Part shown: piece by piece, positions 28,747-38,592 of the stretch
Layout of the letters: each line of letters starts with the position of its first letter
Numbering within the stretch: the stretch's first letter is position 1
Source of the DNA: an uncultured Tidjanibacter sp.
Lineage (GTDB): Bacteria; Bacteroidota; Bacteroidia; Bacteroidales; Rikenellaceae
DNA length: 64,000 nucleotides
NCBI GenBank assembly: GCA_947852905.1
Contig: CANTVF010000003.1
Location: forward strand, 186,001 to 250,000
Direction of reading: 5' to 3'
Position numbers and translations under genes: made by a program
The notes under the pieces: model-generated
Told to the model about the DNA's origin: nothing
Seen by the model: the letters and a program-made list of their open reading frames with translations, nothing else
Databases searched by the model: none

Positions 28747-30228
28747 CTATCTGAAATCGAGTTTACCCTTATATACACCTACCAGACTGTTGCCCAAATC
28801 ATCCTGCAAATTCATATCCAGAACGTGATCGTCGCCTTCATAGGATATATTCACCGTTCCCGATGCAATAGGTCCGGCGAGTCCGAATTCATTGTCGTTC
28901 ATCTCGACATACCAGCTGCCCATGGGGAAAGTCAGATTATTGCTATCTTTTCCGGCCATTACAGTATTGGGAGTACCTGTAGACAGAGTGCAAACCTTGA
29001 CGGTATACTCTCCGGCTGGTATCTTATAATTGTAATCGGGATCTTTCGGCGTATAACTGCCGAAAATCATCAGATGGATATATGCCCCCGTTCCGAAATA
29101 GCGTCCCGCCGCATTGCGGTACTCTATATCTTTTGTCCATAAACGTATATCCCAACCGGATACGGCGTCTTCCGGCGACTCGTCCTCGTCGTTGGCACTT
29201 ACAACCACGCGACTGTTGACCATCCCGTTCAAATCCACATCATCGGTCAGAGTACTGATATGCTCCTTAGCCGCTTCCTGCGAGAAAAGATACCTTACAG
29301 GCTCCACCTCGCCGCCCGGTGCGAACACAACGACATAAGCTTCGCGCGGAGTCAATTCCGTATTGTTATCAGCCTTGACATCCACCACTGAAAAACCTTC
29401 CGTCATCGGCGTCGCCCTCAGCCACGACTGAGTCTCGCCATTCTCATCCTCTACCCGGACATCCCACTCCAGATTGACCGACTCGACATAAATCGTCTTG
29501 GTGACATCTTTGGCATTGGCGGGAAATACCGGATTGCCCGTAAACTCGGTCTTCAGGGACGGAGGAGCCACATACGCCTCCTGCTGTATGCGCAGAATTT
29601 TCGATTCAACGCCATCCATGCTCGGAACCACATTTATATTGGCCACACGCTCCTTGGGTTCCATATTATCGCCTACGGTAATCTTGATCTTGTCGCCATC
29701 AACTTTCATATCGACCCATTCGGCATTGCCGTCTACAGCTGCACTCCATGTCAACCCTTCGCCCTCTACGGTCACGACAGCCTCCTGAACGTCATTGTCC
29801 GAAGCTCCGAATTTCAATACAGTCGGCTCCACTTTCAGGCCGTACTTTATGTCCTCGCCGGCACCGCTTTGCGTAACGGTAATAATCTGAGGATCGACCT
29901 TTACATTATCCGAAGCATAGACGGTAATCTTGCCCGTCCGTGCCTCCTTGGAAATATTGTTCTCCACCGACACTACGACAGCGTCGTCTGAGCTTTTGAC
30001 GGCCGAAAGCCAGACTTTGTCCTTATCGTCCTGAAGAATATCCCACACTACATCGACCGCATCGACTTCGATTTGCTGCGCTTCGGCACCGACAGCCGCA
30101 AACGAAAGCGTATTGTTCGACACTTTCAATGAAGGCACGGTCACCGGACCGTCCTCTTTACAAGACACGACCAGCAAAGAACATGCTGCAATCGCCGATA
30201 AAATCAATCGGTAAAATAAATTTCTCAT
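28747..30228 (-). CDS. BACON-repeat lipoprotein
   Basis: The protein has 493 residues from ATG 30226-30228 (MRNLFYRLILSAIAACSLLV). The lipobox LVVSC lipidates Cys23. Three BACON-like units follow (LKVSNNTLSFAAVGAEAQQIEV..., LKVEPTVLKFGASDNDVQEAVV..., and a third starting FPANAKDVTKTI), each ending in a short QSG/QQEA strand. BACON domains are Ig-like modules of surface lipoproteins in gut Bacteroidota, often linked to glycan or mucin binding. The C-terminal 170 residues are not recognised. It is unrelated in its C-terminus to the three paralogues at 48912-61907. Confidence 0.85.
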   Translation of the reverse strand: MRNLFYRLILSAIAACSLLVVSCKEDGPVTVPSLKVSNNTLSFAAVGAEAQQIEVDAVDVVWDILQDDKDKVWLSAVKSSDDAVVVSVENNISKEARTGKITVYASDNVKVDPQIITVTQSGAGEDIKYGLKVEPTVLKFGASDNDVQEAVVTVEGEGLTWSAAVDGNAEWVDMKVDGDKIKITVGDNMEPKERVANINVVPSMDGVESKILRIQQEAYVAPPSLKTEFTGNPVFPANAKDVTKTIYVESVNLEWDVRVEDENGETQSWLRATPMTEGFSVVDVKADNNTELTPREAYVVVFAPGGEVEPVRYLFSQEAAKEHISTLTDDVDLNGMVNSRVVVSANDEDESPEDAVSGWDIRLWTKDIEYRNAAGRYFGTGAYIHLMIFGSYTPKDPDYNYKIPAGEYTVKVCTLSTGTPNTVMAGKDSNNLTFPMGSWYVEMNDNEFGLAGPIASGTVNISYEGDDHVLDMNLQDDLGNSLVGVYKGKLDFR

Positions 30229-30533
30229 AGTCTCACCATTTTTAATTCCAGGTAACAAATTAGGTTTATCAATAAGTCAATGGGTAAATTTACATATCAA
30301 TATTTAAATATGCAAATTATAGTCAGTCATAATATAGCTTTTATAACAAAATAAGTTCGAATATTCGTTCATAATTTATTCGTAGCGGATAATTATTATC
30401 AGATGCTCACATAAATATTATTAGGATTATACGCCTCGCAGGAGTGTCAAGACGCACTTTCATACTATCCCATAATGCGCAGAGGAGTCCTGCACGGAAG
30501 AATTTGATAACTTTGCAAACAAAAACACATACC
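30229..30533. promoter_or_regulatory. Divergent AT-rich gap with promoter candidate for the DUF4924 gene
   Basis: This is a 305-base gap between divergent genes. TAACTTTG at 30508-30515 fits the -7 box, 18 bases before the DUF4924 start, giving a leader of only about 12 bases. The remainder is AT-rich without clear structure. Confidence 0.45.
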
Positions 30534-31097
30534 ATGTACATAGCACAGGCAAAAAGAAAACAAAACATAGCCGAATATATACTGTACTTGTGGCAACTCG
30601 AAGATCTGATACGCGCATTGCAGTTCAGTCCCGAAGCGATATGGAACACTCTCGTGGCTCCACAGGCGACAGACGACCCCGCAAAACAGAACGAACTGCT
30701 GATGTGGTACATCGACCTCGGTTCACTTATGCGCGAAGAGGGCAAAGAGAAATCCGGTCATCTGGACCATACACTGCATCTGATAAGTTCGCTCGAAGAA
30801 CTGCACGAAGATCTGCTGCATGCCCCCGCAGGTGCCCGTTATCGGGAACTGTATGCCGCACTGCAGGGGGAACTTCCGAAACTACGGGAAACAATGGGTA
30901 AGGATATATCCGATATTGAATTGATATTCAGATCGCTCTATGCGGTAATGCTGTATCGCATCAAAGGAGACGAGACAAAAGAAAGCTCGATCTCCGATGT
31001 GATCGAGCTGATGTCGCCTTTGATAGGGGAACTTGCCCGGATATTTCATCTTTCCGAGCGCGGCGAGTTGGATATTTGGGAAGAGAAAACCGAATGA
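30534..31097 (+). CDS. DUF4924 family protein
   Basis: The protein has 187 residues from ATG 30534 (MYIAQAKRKQNIAEYILYLWQLEDLIRA), the characteristic opening of this Bacteroidota-only family. It is all-helical by appearance and soluble, with GHLDHTLHLISSLEELHEDLL and DIELIFRSLYAVMLYRI in the second half. No catalytic motif is visible and the function of the family is unknown. The upstream in-frame extension from 30444 runs through the promoter box and was rejected. Confidence 0.85.
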   Translation: MYIAQAKRKQNIAEYILYLWQLEDLIRALQFSPEAIWNTLVAPQATDDPAKQNELLMWYIDLGSLMREEGKEKSGHLDHTLHLISSLEELHEDLLHAPAGARYRELYAALQGELPKLRETMGKDISDIELIFRSLYAVMLYRIKGDETKESSISDVIELMSPLIGELARIFHLSERGELDIWEEKTE

Positions 31098-31265
31098 CAC
31101 TATAAAACACATCGGACTGCCACCGATTTCCGTATGATTTCCTTTTAGTTTCCGTTGCAAACGGTTCCGCACCGTAGTCGCGTGCCCTTAAACACAGCGA
31201 TCGGACTGCCCGAAGACCGTTTACGACAACTTCTCAACCGACCGATACCATACGAGTATATACGA

Positions 31266-31311
31266 CACCGTCCGGCTCTTACATTACTAAGATGCCGGAC
31301 GGTGCGTTTTT
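31266..31311 (+). terminator. Terminator after the DUF4924 gene
   Basis: An 11-bp outer stem (31266-31276 with 31294-31304), extended by an inner TCTTA/TAAGA stem, is followed by a T run. It sits between convergent genes. Confidence 0.85.
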
Positions 31312-31324
31312 GTTGCATCGGAAA

Positions 31325-32353
31325 TCAAATTTTTTCTTCAGAAAAATATTCGGCTACCGCTGCCTTGAACTTTTCTATAGTCTTATGCATTGATTCAAAG
31401 GATTTTCCGCCCGCAGCATTCTTATGACCGCCACCACCGAAATAACGCGCCGCGAACAGACTGACATCTACCGCTCCACGCGAACGCAACGATATGCGAA
31501 TGAACTTGTGCGTTTCGAGGAACATGGCCGACATCTGAACCGATCCTATCGAAAGAGGATAGTTCACGAATCCTTCACTGTCGCCTATCTGGAAATCGAA
31601 GCGACGAAGTTCATGTTCCTGAAGACCTATATATGCGGCACGACCGTTTTCGATTATCTTCATCTTGTCCATAAGCACATAACCGAGAAGCCGCACACGT
31701 CCCTCGTTATACGCGTTATATACATTTGAATTTATCTCCGGAATATTGATGCCCTTGTCCACGAGACCGGCTACCGCACGGAAAAGGTCGGCTGTCAGAA
31801 AACTGAAAGAGAAATTGCCCGTATCGGTCATTATGCCGACATATAGAGCCACGGCGGCATCCTTGTCGAAAACGTCCAGTCCGACAAAACGCTCGGTAAT
31901 CTTGTAAACCAGATAGGAAGTGGAACACGACTGCGGATCCGAGAACGCCAGCGCATACTCGTTAACAGGCGGATCGAGGTGGTGATCTATCAGTATCCTC
32001 TCGGCACGTTCGTTGCCGACGATATGTTGACGCAGATTTTCCAGACGGTCGATACTATTGAAATCCAGACAAAATATCAGATCGGCATCGTCTATCACTT
32101 CCAACGCCCTGTCGTTATTTTCCTTGGCTATTATAACGTTTCCGATACCCGGCATCCATGCGAGAAACGACGGATACCTGTTAGGTACCATACACGCTAC
32201 GTCATGTCCCAATGAACGCAGCACTTTGGCCCATGCGAGCGAAGATCCTATAGCGTCCCCGTCTGGATTGGTATGCGACAAAACCGCTATTTTTTTCGGT
32301 CCGCCGGAAAGATACTCCTTGAGCCGTTCTATCTTCTGTTCAAAATTCTCCAT
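31325..32353 (-). CDS. nrnA: DHH/DHHA1 phosphoesterase, NrnA-type oligoribonuclease / pAp phosphatase
   Basis: The protein has 342 residues. The DHH domain has SHTNPDGDAIGSSL (DGD motif), CLDFNS and IDHHLDP, and the DHHA1 domain ends with GGGGHKNAAGG, all metal- or substrate-binding in this family. NrnA enzymes degrade RNA fragments of two to five nucleotides and 3'-phosphoadenosine 5'-phosphate; Bacteroidota lack Orn, so this is likely the main nanoRNase. It is cytosolic. The 444 bases upstream hold no clear minus-strand promoter. Confidence 0.92.
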   Translation of the reverse strand: MENFEQKIERLKEYLSGGPKKIAVLSHTNPDGDAIGSSLAWAKVLRSLGHDVACMVPNRYPSFLAWMPGIGNVIIAKENNDRALEVIDDADLIFCLDFNSIDRLENLRQHIVGNERAERILIDHHLDPPVNEYALAFSDPQSCSTSYLVYKITERFVGLDVFDKDAAVALYVGIMTDTGNFSFSFLTADLFRAVAGLVDKGINIPEINSNVYNAYNEGRVRLLGYVLMDKMKIIENGRAAYIGLQEHELRRFDFQIGDSEGFVNYPLSIGSVQMSAMFLETHKFIRISLRSRGAVDVSLFAARYFGGGGHKNAAGGKSFESMHKTIEKFKAAVAEYFSEEKI

Positions 32354-32797
32354 ACCGTAATGACTTTTCCCTTATACGGCGTACGGGACATCGTCCGCTA
32401 TCATGGAAAGTTCAACGAGATACGAAGTTACGAAAATTAACCCGAAGAAAAAAATCGCTTCCCGGCAATATATATATTCGAGTACACTTTTACATTTGTA
32501 ATCAACACTATAGAGTGGCGCTAACGGTCCGGCTAAAAATAGACACTACACCTATCTACACGTGATTTACGCAATGATTCGACATATATTGCTGCTGTTT
32601 TGGCACCGCATGAACGCGAGTTCACCGCCCGATGTATCATTACCTCCATGCTTATACATAACGGACAGAAACCGGCACGTAACAAAATTTAATAGCGTAA
32701 AACAGCGACGGAGTAGGCATTAAGGCATATTTTTGTATTTTTGTTATTTTAACATCCGGCACTCGGATATTCCGGAAAACCTCAACGACGAATTATC
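32354..32797. promoter_or_regulatory. Divergent gap nrnA / manA with tandem -7 boxes
   Basis: This is a 444-base gene-free stretch. Two back-to-back TATTTTTG octamers (32728-32735, 32736-32743) fit the -7 consensus ahead of manA, with leaders of about 50 bases. No exact -33 TTTG is seen. The rest shows no RNA gene or conserved structure that I can recognise. Confidence 0.4.
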
Positions 32798-33778
32798 ATG
32801 CTGTACCCGATAAGATTCAAACCCATACTAAAACCCCGGATATGGGGAGGCGACAGGTTCGCCCCAAAAGGCAGACGAGCCGGCTCGACAAACTCCATGC
32901 AAAAGGAAAACATAGGGGAAAAGTGGGCCATATCGGGCATAACCGGCGATGTATCGGTAGTATCCAACGGTTTTCTGAAATCTAACGATCTGGAGGAAAT
33001 AACGGAAGTATACATGGGCGATCTGGTGGGGGACAAAGTCTACGATACTTACGGAACGGAATTTCCCGTACTCGTCAAATTCATAGACACCCGTGATGCG
33101 CTCTCCATACAGGTACACCCGGACGACGACCTTGCCGCAGCACGACACGGCTCCCGCGGAAAAACGGAAATGTGGTACATCATGGACTGCGAACCGGGAG
33201 CTTACGTCTACGTGGGCTTCAACAGGCCGGTAACCCAACAGGAATATCTCGCGGCACTTACCGGAGGCCGTCTTACGGACATACTGCACCGTTACGAGGT
33301 ACGCAAAGGCGACATATACTACATACCGTCAGGTACGATACACGCAATAGGGCCGGGAGTGATGCTGGCTGAGATACACGAAACGTCGGACATCACTTAC
33401 CGTATATACGACTGGGGCAGGGTGGACACGAACGGCAATCCGCGCCAACTGCACACGGCGGAAGCTACCGACGCTATAGATTTCGAATACGGCAAGAATT
33501 ATCTGCTGAAAGTCTCCGCAACCCCCAATACCGCAAACGAAATAATATCGACTCCTTTCTTTACGGCTTGCGAGATGATAATCGACGGAGAGATGCGCCG
33601 CGATTATTACGCTTTGGACAGTTTCGTGGCATGCGTATGCACCGAAGGAGAACTCAGGGTCGCCACTCAGGGAGGCGAAGAACTGCTCAAGGCCCAAGAT
33701 ACGGTACTTTTACCGGCGGAAACGGAAGAGGCCGTAATTACCGGCCGGGGCACAATGCTCGAAATATTCATGAAATAG
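32798..33778 (+). CDS. manA: Mannose-6-phosphate isomerase, class I
   Basis: The protein has 326 residues. The cupin core contains zinc-binding QVHPDD and KTEMWYI, YVGFNRP, and the catalytic-site YYIPSGTIHAIGPGVMLAEIHETSDITYRIYDW. It opens with the typical FKPILKPRIWGGDR. The enzyme interconverts mannose-6-phosphate and fructose-6-phosphate, supplying GDP-mannose precursors or using mannose. Length is normal for the short bacterial type. A GNAT gene follows 53 bases later. Confidence 0.95.
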   Translation: MLYPIRFKPILKPRIWGGDRFAPKGRRAGSTNSMQKENIGEKWAISGITGDVSVVSNGFLKSNDLEEITEVYMGDLVGDKVYDTYGTEFPVLVKFIDTRDALSIQVHPDDDLAAARHGSRGKTEMWYIMDCEPGAYVYVGFNRPVTQQEYLAALTGGRLTDILHRYEVRKGDIYYIPSGTIHAIGPGVMLAEIHETSDITYRIYDWGRVDTNGNPRQLHTAEATDAIDFEYGKNYLLKVSATPNTANEIISTPFFTACEMIIDGEMRRDYYALDSFVACVCTEGELRVATQGGEELLKAQDTVLLPAETEEAVITGRGTMLEIFMK

Positions 33779-33831
33779 AGCCGGAAAGCAACCGTGCAAC
33801 CTGATCCGGCTTATTGGTAACCAAACAGACA

Positions 33832-34341
33832 ATGGAAACTGTACCGGAGATAACATTCAGACAGGCGACACGTGCCGATAATGATGCCATAACGAGCATC
33901 ATAGACGCCCGCATAAGATGGTTTACGGAGAACGGAATGCATCAATGGAACGAAACCGGATACCGTGAAACCTATCCAGACTCATATTTTCTTGCCAGAA
34001 TCGAAGCGGGCGAAATGTTCGTGCTTGAAACGGAAGGAGAGATAGCGGGAATAGCCGGACTTTTCGGTTCCGACGGACGTTGGGACGACGACGATTCATA
34101 TCTATACCTGCACCACCTTGCGACTTTGCCGCGTCATTCAGGCATCGGATCGCTCATATTAGAAGAAGCGGAACGATATGCCGCCGACAGAGGTTTTCTC
34201 GGAATAAGACTGGACTGCCAAAAAGACAATGCCAAGTTGAACCGCTTTTACGAAAGCAGAGGTTATGAAGCTGCGGGAGAGATACGTGAAGGCTCGTACA
34301 CGGGCGTGAAACGCCAGAAGTCGTTTCGTGCTGAAAAATGA
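33832..34341 (+). CDS. GNAT-family N-acetyltransferase
   Basis: The protein has 169 residues from ATG 33832; an in-frame TTG at 33814 is less likely. The acetyl-CoA-binding region is YLHHLATLPRHSGIGSLILEEAERYA, with the R/Q-x-x-G-x-G/A loop in the form RHSGIG, followed by LDCQKDNAKLNRFYESRGYE. The N-terminal half determines substrate and is not diagnostic. The substrate is unknown. It is followed 39 bases later by nth and may share its transcript. Confidence 0.9.
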   Translation: METVPEITFRQATRADNDAITSIIDARIRWFTENGMHQWNETGYRETYPDSYFLARIEAGEMFVLETEGEIAGIAGLFGSDGRWDDDDSYLYLHHLATLPRHSGIGSLILEEAERYAADRGFLGIRLDCQKDNAKLNRFYESRGYEAAGEIREGSYTGVKRQKSFRAEK

Positions 34342-34380
34342 TTATCGCCGTCTGTTACCCGACAGAAAAATATTATAAAA

Positions 34381-35022
34381 ATGACCACCGAAGAGAGATA
34401 CGCAGGCATCATAGAATGGTTTTCGGAAAACATGCCGGTAGCCGAAACAGAATTGCAATACGCCACAGGTTACGAATTGCTCGTAGCCACCATACTGTCG
34501 GCACAATGTACCGACAAACGCGTCAACATGACCACGCCGGAACTGTTCCGCAGATTTCCCACGCCGGAAGATATGGCCGCAGCCTCACCGGAAGAGATAT
34601 TTCCGTACATCAAAAGCATATCGTATCCCAATAACAAGTCGCGCAATCTCGCAGCCATGGCACGAATGCTGGTAGACGAGTTCGGCGGAACGGTACCCGA
34701 TACGGTAGAAGAGTTGCAGCGTCTGCCGGGAGTAGGCCGAAAAACAGCCAATGTAGTGGCTTCCGTTATTTTCCACAGGGAAGTTATGGCGGTCGATACA
34801 CACGTATTCAGGGTATCGCGCCGGTTGGGACTGACCAAAAACGCGAAAACACCGTTGCAGGCCGAACAGCAACTTACCGCGCACATACCGTCACACCTGC
34901 TACCCAAAGCGCACCACTGGCTGATACTTCACGGCCGCTATGTATGTACGGCACGCAATCCGCACTGCGAAGAGTGCGGCATATACCGCTGGTGCAGGAA
35001 TCCGGTCAAAAAACCGGCATAA
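34381..35022 (+). CDS. nth: Endonuclease III (DNA glycosylase / AP lyase)
   Basis: The protein has 213 residues. The helix-hairpin-helix-GPD domain has LPGVGRKTANVV, with the catalytic Lys, and VDTHVFRVSRRLGL, with the catalytic Asp. The C-terminal [4Fe-4S] cluster ligands are spaced C-x6-C-x2-C-x5-C (CTARNPHCEECGIYRWC). It removes oxidised pyrimidines in base excision repair. Size and all key residues are complete. Confidence 0.96.
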   Translation: MTTEERYAGIIEWFSENMPVAETELQYATGYELLVATILSAQCTDKRVNMTTPELFRRFPTPEDMAAASPEEIFPYIKSISYPNNKSRNLAAMARMLVDEFGGTVPDTVEELQRLPGVGRKTANVVASVIFHREVMAVDTHVFRVSRRLGLTKNAKTPLQAEQQLTAHIPSHLLPKAHHWLILHGRYVCTARNPHCEECGIYRWCRNPVKKPA

Positions 35023-35027
35023 ATTCC

Positions 35028-35035
35028 TAACTTTG
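35028..35035 (+). promoter_or_regulatory. -7 box (TAACTTTG) upstream of tyrS
   Basis: TAACTTTG lies 6 bases after the nth stop and 134 bases before tyrS, suggesting a separate promoter with a long leader. No -33 TTTG is evident. Confidence 0.4.
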
Positions 35036-35169
35036 CCGAATACGATACAACGGTAGCCGTATAAAAATAGAAAACTGTGTCGCGACATGCGTAATAGTCA
35101 ACTTAAAAAGAACGTGAAGTACGCATTTCCGATAACCGACAAGAAAACGATAAACATAAAAATATTCCG

Positions 35170-36459
35170 ATGAATTTCGTAGAAGAACTCAAATGGAGGG
35201 GAATGATCCACGATATGATCCCCGGAACGGAAGAATATCTCGCCAAAGGAATGGCAACGGCATACCTCGGATTCGATCCGACGGCCGACTCGCTTCACAT
35301 AGGCCATCTCGTAGGTGTCATGATACTCAAACATCTGCAACGTTGCGGACACCGTCCTATAGCGCTTATAGGAGGAGCCACCGGAATGATCGGCGACCCG
35401 TCCGGCAAATCGCTCGAACGCAACCTGCTCGACGAGGATACGCTGCGACACAATCAGGAATCTATCCGTAAACAGCTCGCTAAACTAATCGACTTCGACT
35501 CCGACGCTCCCAACGCAGCGATCATGGTCAACAACTACGACTGGATGAAAGATATGGGATTCCTACAGTTTATACGCGACATAGGAAAACATATCACCGT
35601 CAATTACATGATGGCCAAGGATTCCGTAAAGAAACGCTTCAACGGCGAAGGAGACGGAATGTCTTTCACGGAATTCACTTACCAACTGGTGCAGGGATAC
35701 GACTTCCTGCAACTGTTCGAACGTTACGACTGCCGTCTGCAGTTGGGCGGCTCGGATCAGTGGGGCAACATAACCACCGGAGGCGAACTCATACGCCGCA
35801 TAAAGGACGAACAGGTATACGCACTCACTTGTCCGCTAATCAAGAAATCGGACGGCACCAAATTCGGAAAGACAGAGAGCGGAAACGTATGGTTAGACGC
35901 AAGATATACGTCGCCTTACAAATTTTATCAATTCTGGCTCAACGTCAGCGACGAGGATGCCAAAAGTTACATCAAAATATTCACGATGCTCGACAGGCAG
36001 ACGATAGAAAACCTCATAGCCGAACACGACGCAGCTCCGCACGAACGCAAGTTGCAGAAAACGCTCGCAAAGGAACTTACCTGCGCAGTACATTCTGAAC
36101 AGGAGTACGAAAAGGCTGTCGAAGCGTCGTCGATACTCTTCGGTGGCGCAACGCACGAAGCTCTCAAACGTCTGGACGAAGATACTCTGCTTCAGGTATT
36201 CGACGGAGTTCCCCAATTCCGTATCGGCAGACAGGACATAGAAAACGGAATTCCCGTCATGGAACTGTGCGTCGAAAAGTGCAACATATTCCCCTCGAAA
36301 GGCGAAATGCGCAAACTGATTCAAGGAGGCGGCGTTTCAATGAACAAGGAAAAGATAGATTCTCCGGAAAGAACGGTAAATACCGAAGATACGATAGCCG
36401 GAAAATACATACTGGTACAAAAGGGTAAGAAAAACTACTTCCTGATAATAGTGGAATAA
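35170..36459 (+). CDS. tyrS: Tyrosyl-tRNA synthetase
   Basis: The protein has 429 residues. Class I signatures are [11 protein letters not shown] (HIGH) near residue 42 and [10 protein letters not shown] (KFGKS-type) near 234, with the tyrosine pocket [19 protein letters not shown]-terminal S4 RNA-binding domain ([22 protein letters not shown]) completes the standard bacterial TyrRS. It charges tRNA-Tyr. The hairpin at 36481-36513 follows. Confidence 0.97.
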   Translation: MNFVEELKWRGMIHDMIPGTEEYLAKGMATAYLGFDPTADSLHIGHLVGVMILKHLQRCGHRPIALIGGATGMIGDPSGKSLERNLLDEDTLRHNQESIRKQLAKLIDFDSDAPNAAIMVNNYDWMKDMGFLQFIRDIGKHITVNYMMAKDSVKKRFNGEGDGMSFTEFTYQLVQGYDFLQLFERYDCRLQLGGSDQWGNITTGGELIRRIKDEQVYALTCPLIKKSDGTKFGKTESGNVWLDARYTSPYKFYQFWLNVSDEDAKSYIKIFTMLDRQTIENLIAEHDAAPHERKLQKTLAKELTCAVHSEQEYEKAVEASSILFGGATHEALKRLDEDTLLQVFDGVPQFRIGRQDIENGIPVMELCVEKCNIFPSKGEMRKLIQGGGVSMNKEKIDSPERTVNTEDTIAGKYILVQKGKKNYFLIIVE

Positions 36460-36480
36460 AATACATGACTCAATAACGTC

Positions 36481-36513
36481 GAAGCCGTCCAATTATCGAA
36501 ATTGGACGGCTTC
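36481..36513. terminator. Hairpin between convergent tyrS and the CGGC gene
   Basis: A perfect 14-bp stem (36481-36494 with 36500-36513) has a 5-base loop. There is no strong T run, but the position between convergent stops supports a bidirectional terminator. Confidence 0.65.
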
Positions 36514-36559
36514 AGCATACTATGCATATCGGTCTTACCCGGACCACATCCTCCGAACG

Positions 36560-36892
36560 TCAGTGGGTATAATCCAACAGACGGATTCCTTCGGGAAGGT
36601 CTGCCTGTATAATCTCTTTCATCTTACGGGCGAACGGACACGGATAGCCTATAGGCGTACCCTTCTGAATGCACGATGCGAAGGCTATCGTATCGGCACC
36701 CCGTTTCACGAGTTCCCTCGCACGCAATACGGACTTTTTGCCGGGACATCCGCCGCAATTCGCAAAACCCACTATCTCTATCTCCTCGGAAACTCCCGAA
36801 AACATACCGCTGCGCTCCCTGACAGCTCTGAAGTCGCCCGTACCCGGACAAAAGTCTTCCGTCTGAAGACATCTTATTATTCCCAATTTCAT
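36560..36892 (-). CDS. CGGC domain protein (putative metal-binding)
   Basis: The protein has 110 residues. It contains the namesake motif ANCGGCPGKKSVLRARELVKRGAD, plus additional Cys in IRCLQTEDFCPGTGDF, ASCIQKG and YPCPF. The ordered Cys and His suggest metal or cluster binding, but the biochemical role of the family is unknown. It is a single short soluble domain, close to the usual family length. It converges with tyrS. Confidence 0.85.
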   Translation of the reverse strand: MKLGIIRCLQTEDFCPGTGDFRAVRERSGMFSGVSEEIEIVGFANCGGCPGKKSVLRARELVKRGADTIAFASCIQKGTPIGYPCPFARKMKEIIQADLPEGIRLLDYTH

Positions 36893-37051
36893 ATTGCCTG
36901 ACTGCTAACCTAAAAAAATACACTATATTACTACGGCAAATTTATTACCGTAACTGATAAAATCCATATTTTTACGTAAACGAAAAACATTTACATACTC
37001 TTCAACAGATTCGGAAACATAATCATCTCACAACACATAAAACAAAATAAT

Positions 37052-38512
37052 ATGAAAAAAGCTGTCCTGTTACTATCGGTCGCATCGTTTTTGGCTGTTC
37101 ATACCATGAACGGCCAGACGGAAGATCTGAAAGGAAATCTTGAAAGACACGTATATACGCTCTCATCGGACGAATATCTCGGTCGCGAAGCCGGAAGCCC
37201 GGAGGCATATATGGCCGCAGAATACATAGCCGCAGAATTCGAAAACATAGGTCTCGAACCGGGCATAGTGAAAGACGGAGAACGCAGTTACATGCAAAAT
37301 TTCCGTTGGGATGGCAAGCAATGCTGCAATGTAGTCGGATTCATTCCCGGCAACGATCCGGAACTCAGAGAAGAGTATATAGTGATAGGCGCCCACTACG
37401 ACCATATAGGAAGCAAGATTTCGGGAAACGACACGATCGTATACCACGGTGCGGATGACAATGCCTCCGGAACCGCCATGCTCATAGAACTCGCAAGGAT
37501 ACTCAAGCAACGTGAAGACGAGTTACAGAGAACGGTGATATTCGCGGCTTTTGATGCCGAAGAGGCTAGGCTCGGAGGATCGCAGGCAGCCGTAAAGAAC
37601 ATGGACGCGCAAAACGTTCGCTTCATGATAAACATGGATATGGTAGGCTGGCTCGACGATAAAGGGACACTCGAAATAAACGGCGTATCCACGCTTGACA
37701 ACGGTCGTAAAACAATAGGTGTCATACCGTGTCCGCAAGGTTTGCAAGTAAAACTCAACAACCGCAACAACACTGCGTTTACGGCATCGGATCACGATTC
37801 GTTCCGCTATAACGACATACCGGCCATACACGTCACGACAGGAAAAAGATCGCCTTACCACAAGCCGGAAGATACGGCCGACAAGATAAATTACGAAGGA
37901 ATGGAACTGATAACCGGATACATGGCAGACATGTCGGTAGCATTTGCGGATATGGAAGAAATAGAGCCGGCCGGCCCCTGCAAACTGAGTGCGGGAATAG
38001 CGGCATCTATAGGGTCAGGATACGCCATGTTCCGCAAAAACGCAGTACAGGGTAGGGCGGCGACATCGTTCAATGCCGGAGCATTCCTTCAATACAATTT
38101 CAACGACTATCTGGCTCTGCGCCCCGAAGTACAATACACGTATTTTCAAGCCAGATACCCGCACTCCAACTCCTCAGGCGAACTGATAATAAACAACTCG
38201 TACCGTTGGGCAAATTCGCAAGCCTTGACAGTTCCGGTCAACATTCTCGTCAGTCCGGATCTTACCGACGAAATACATACGTACATAGGATTGGGCCCAT
38301 ACTATTCGTATATATTCGATGCAGGAATAAACAGAACACCGCTTAAAAATCATAACATGCACGAATGGGGTATCTCCATGAACATCGGCCTCGAAATAGA
38401 ACATGTCGGTATGGCATTCACAGGCTACTTTTCACTAACTCCCATATCGAAGGAAGATATAGTAAAGGCTTATCGCAACTCATGCTTCTTCACCGTCTAT
38501 TATAGATTTTAA
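37052..38512 (+). CDS. M28-type zinc peptidase fused to a C-terminal outer-membrane beta-barrel
   Basis: The protein has 486 residues. A signal peptide ends near MNGQ (residue 22). The M28 domain spans about 25-300, with likely zinc ligands His115 (GAHYDHIG), Asp135/136 (HGADDNASG), Glu170/171 (DAEEARLGG), Asp196 (NMDMVG) and His270 (SPYHKPEDT). From about residue 311 the sequence becomes a porin-like barrel (KLSAGIAASIGSGYAMF, FLQYNFNDYLALRPEVQY, YIGLGPYYSYIF), ending in Tyr-Arg-Phe, an outer-membrane insertion signal. It likely displays an aminopeptidase at the outer membrane. The fusion is uncommon. Confidence 0.88.
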   Translation: MKKAVLLLSVASFLAVHTMNGQTEDLKGNLERHVYTLSSDEYLGREAGSPEAYMAAEYIAAEFENIGLEPGIVKDGERSYMQNFRWDGKQCCNVVGFIPGNDPELREEYIVIGAHYDHIGSKISGNDTIVYHGADDNASGTAMLIELARILKQREDELQRTVIFAAFDAEEARLGGSQAAVKNMDAQNVRFMINMDMVGWLDDKGTLEINGVSTLDNGRKTIGVIPCPQGLQVKLNNRNNTAFTASDHDSFRYNDIPAIHVTTGKRSPYHKPEDTADKINYEGMELITGYMADMSVAFADMEEIEPAGPCKLSAGIAASIGSGYAMFRKNAVQGRAATSFNAGAFLQYNFNDYLALRPEVQYTYFQARYPHSNSSGELIINNSYRWANSQALTVPVNILVSPDLTDEIHTYIGLGPYYSYIFDAGINRTPLKNHNMHEWGISMNIGLEIEHVGMAFTGYFSLTPISKEDIVKAYRNSCFFTVYYRF

Positions 38513-38533
38513 AAGTGAACAAATATAAAACGT

Positions 38534-38558
38534 TGAGGGAGGGTAAAACCCTCCCTCA
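38534..38558. terminator. Terminator between M28-barrel gene and nadA
   Basis: A perfect 11-bp stem (38534-38544 with 38548-38558) with a 3-base loop and a T-rich 3' side lies between convergent genes. Confidence 0.8.
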
Positions 38559-38592
38559 GCATTTTAAAGCCACTTCGCACGGCAATGGAAAC

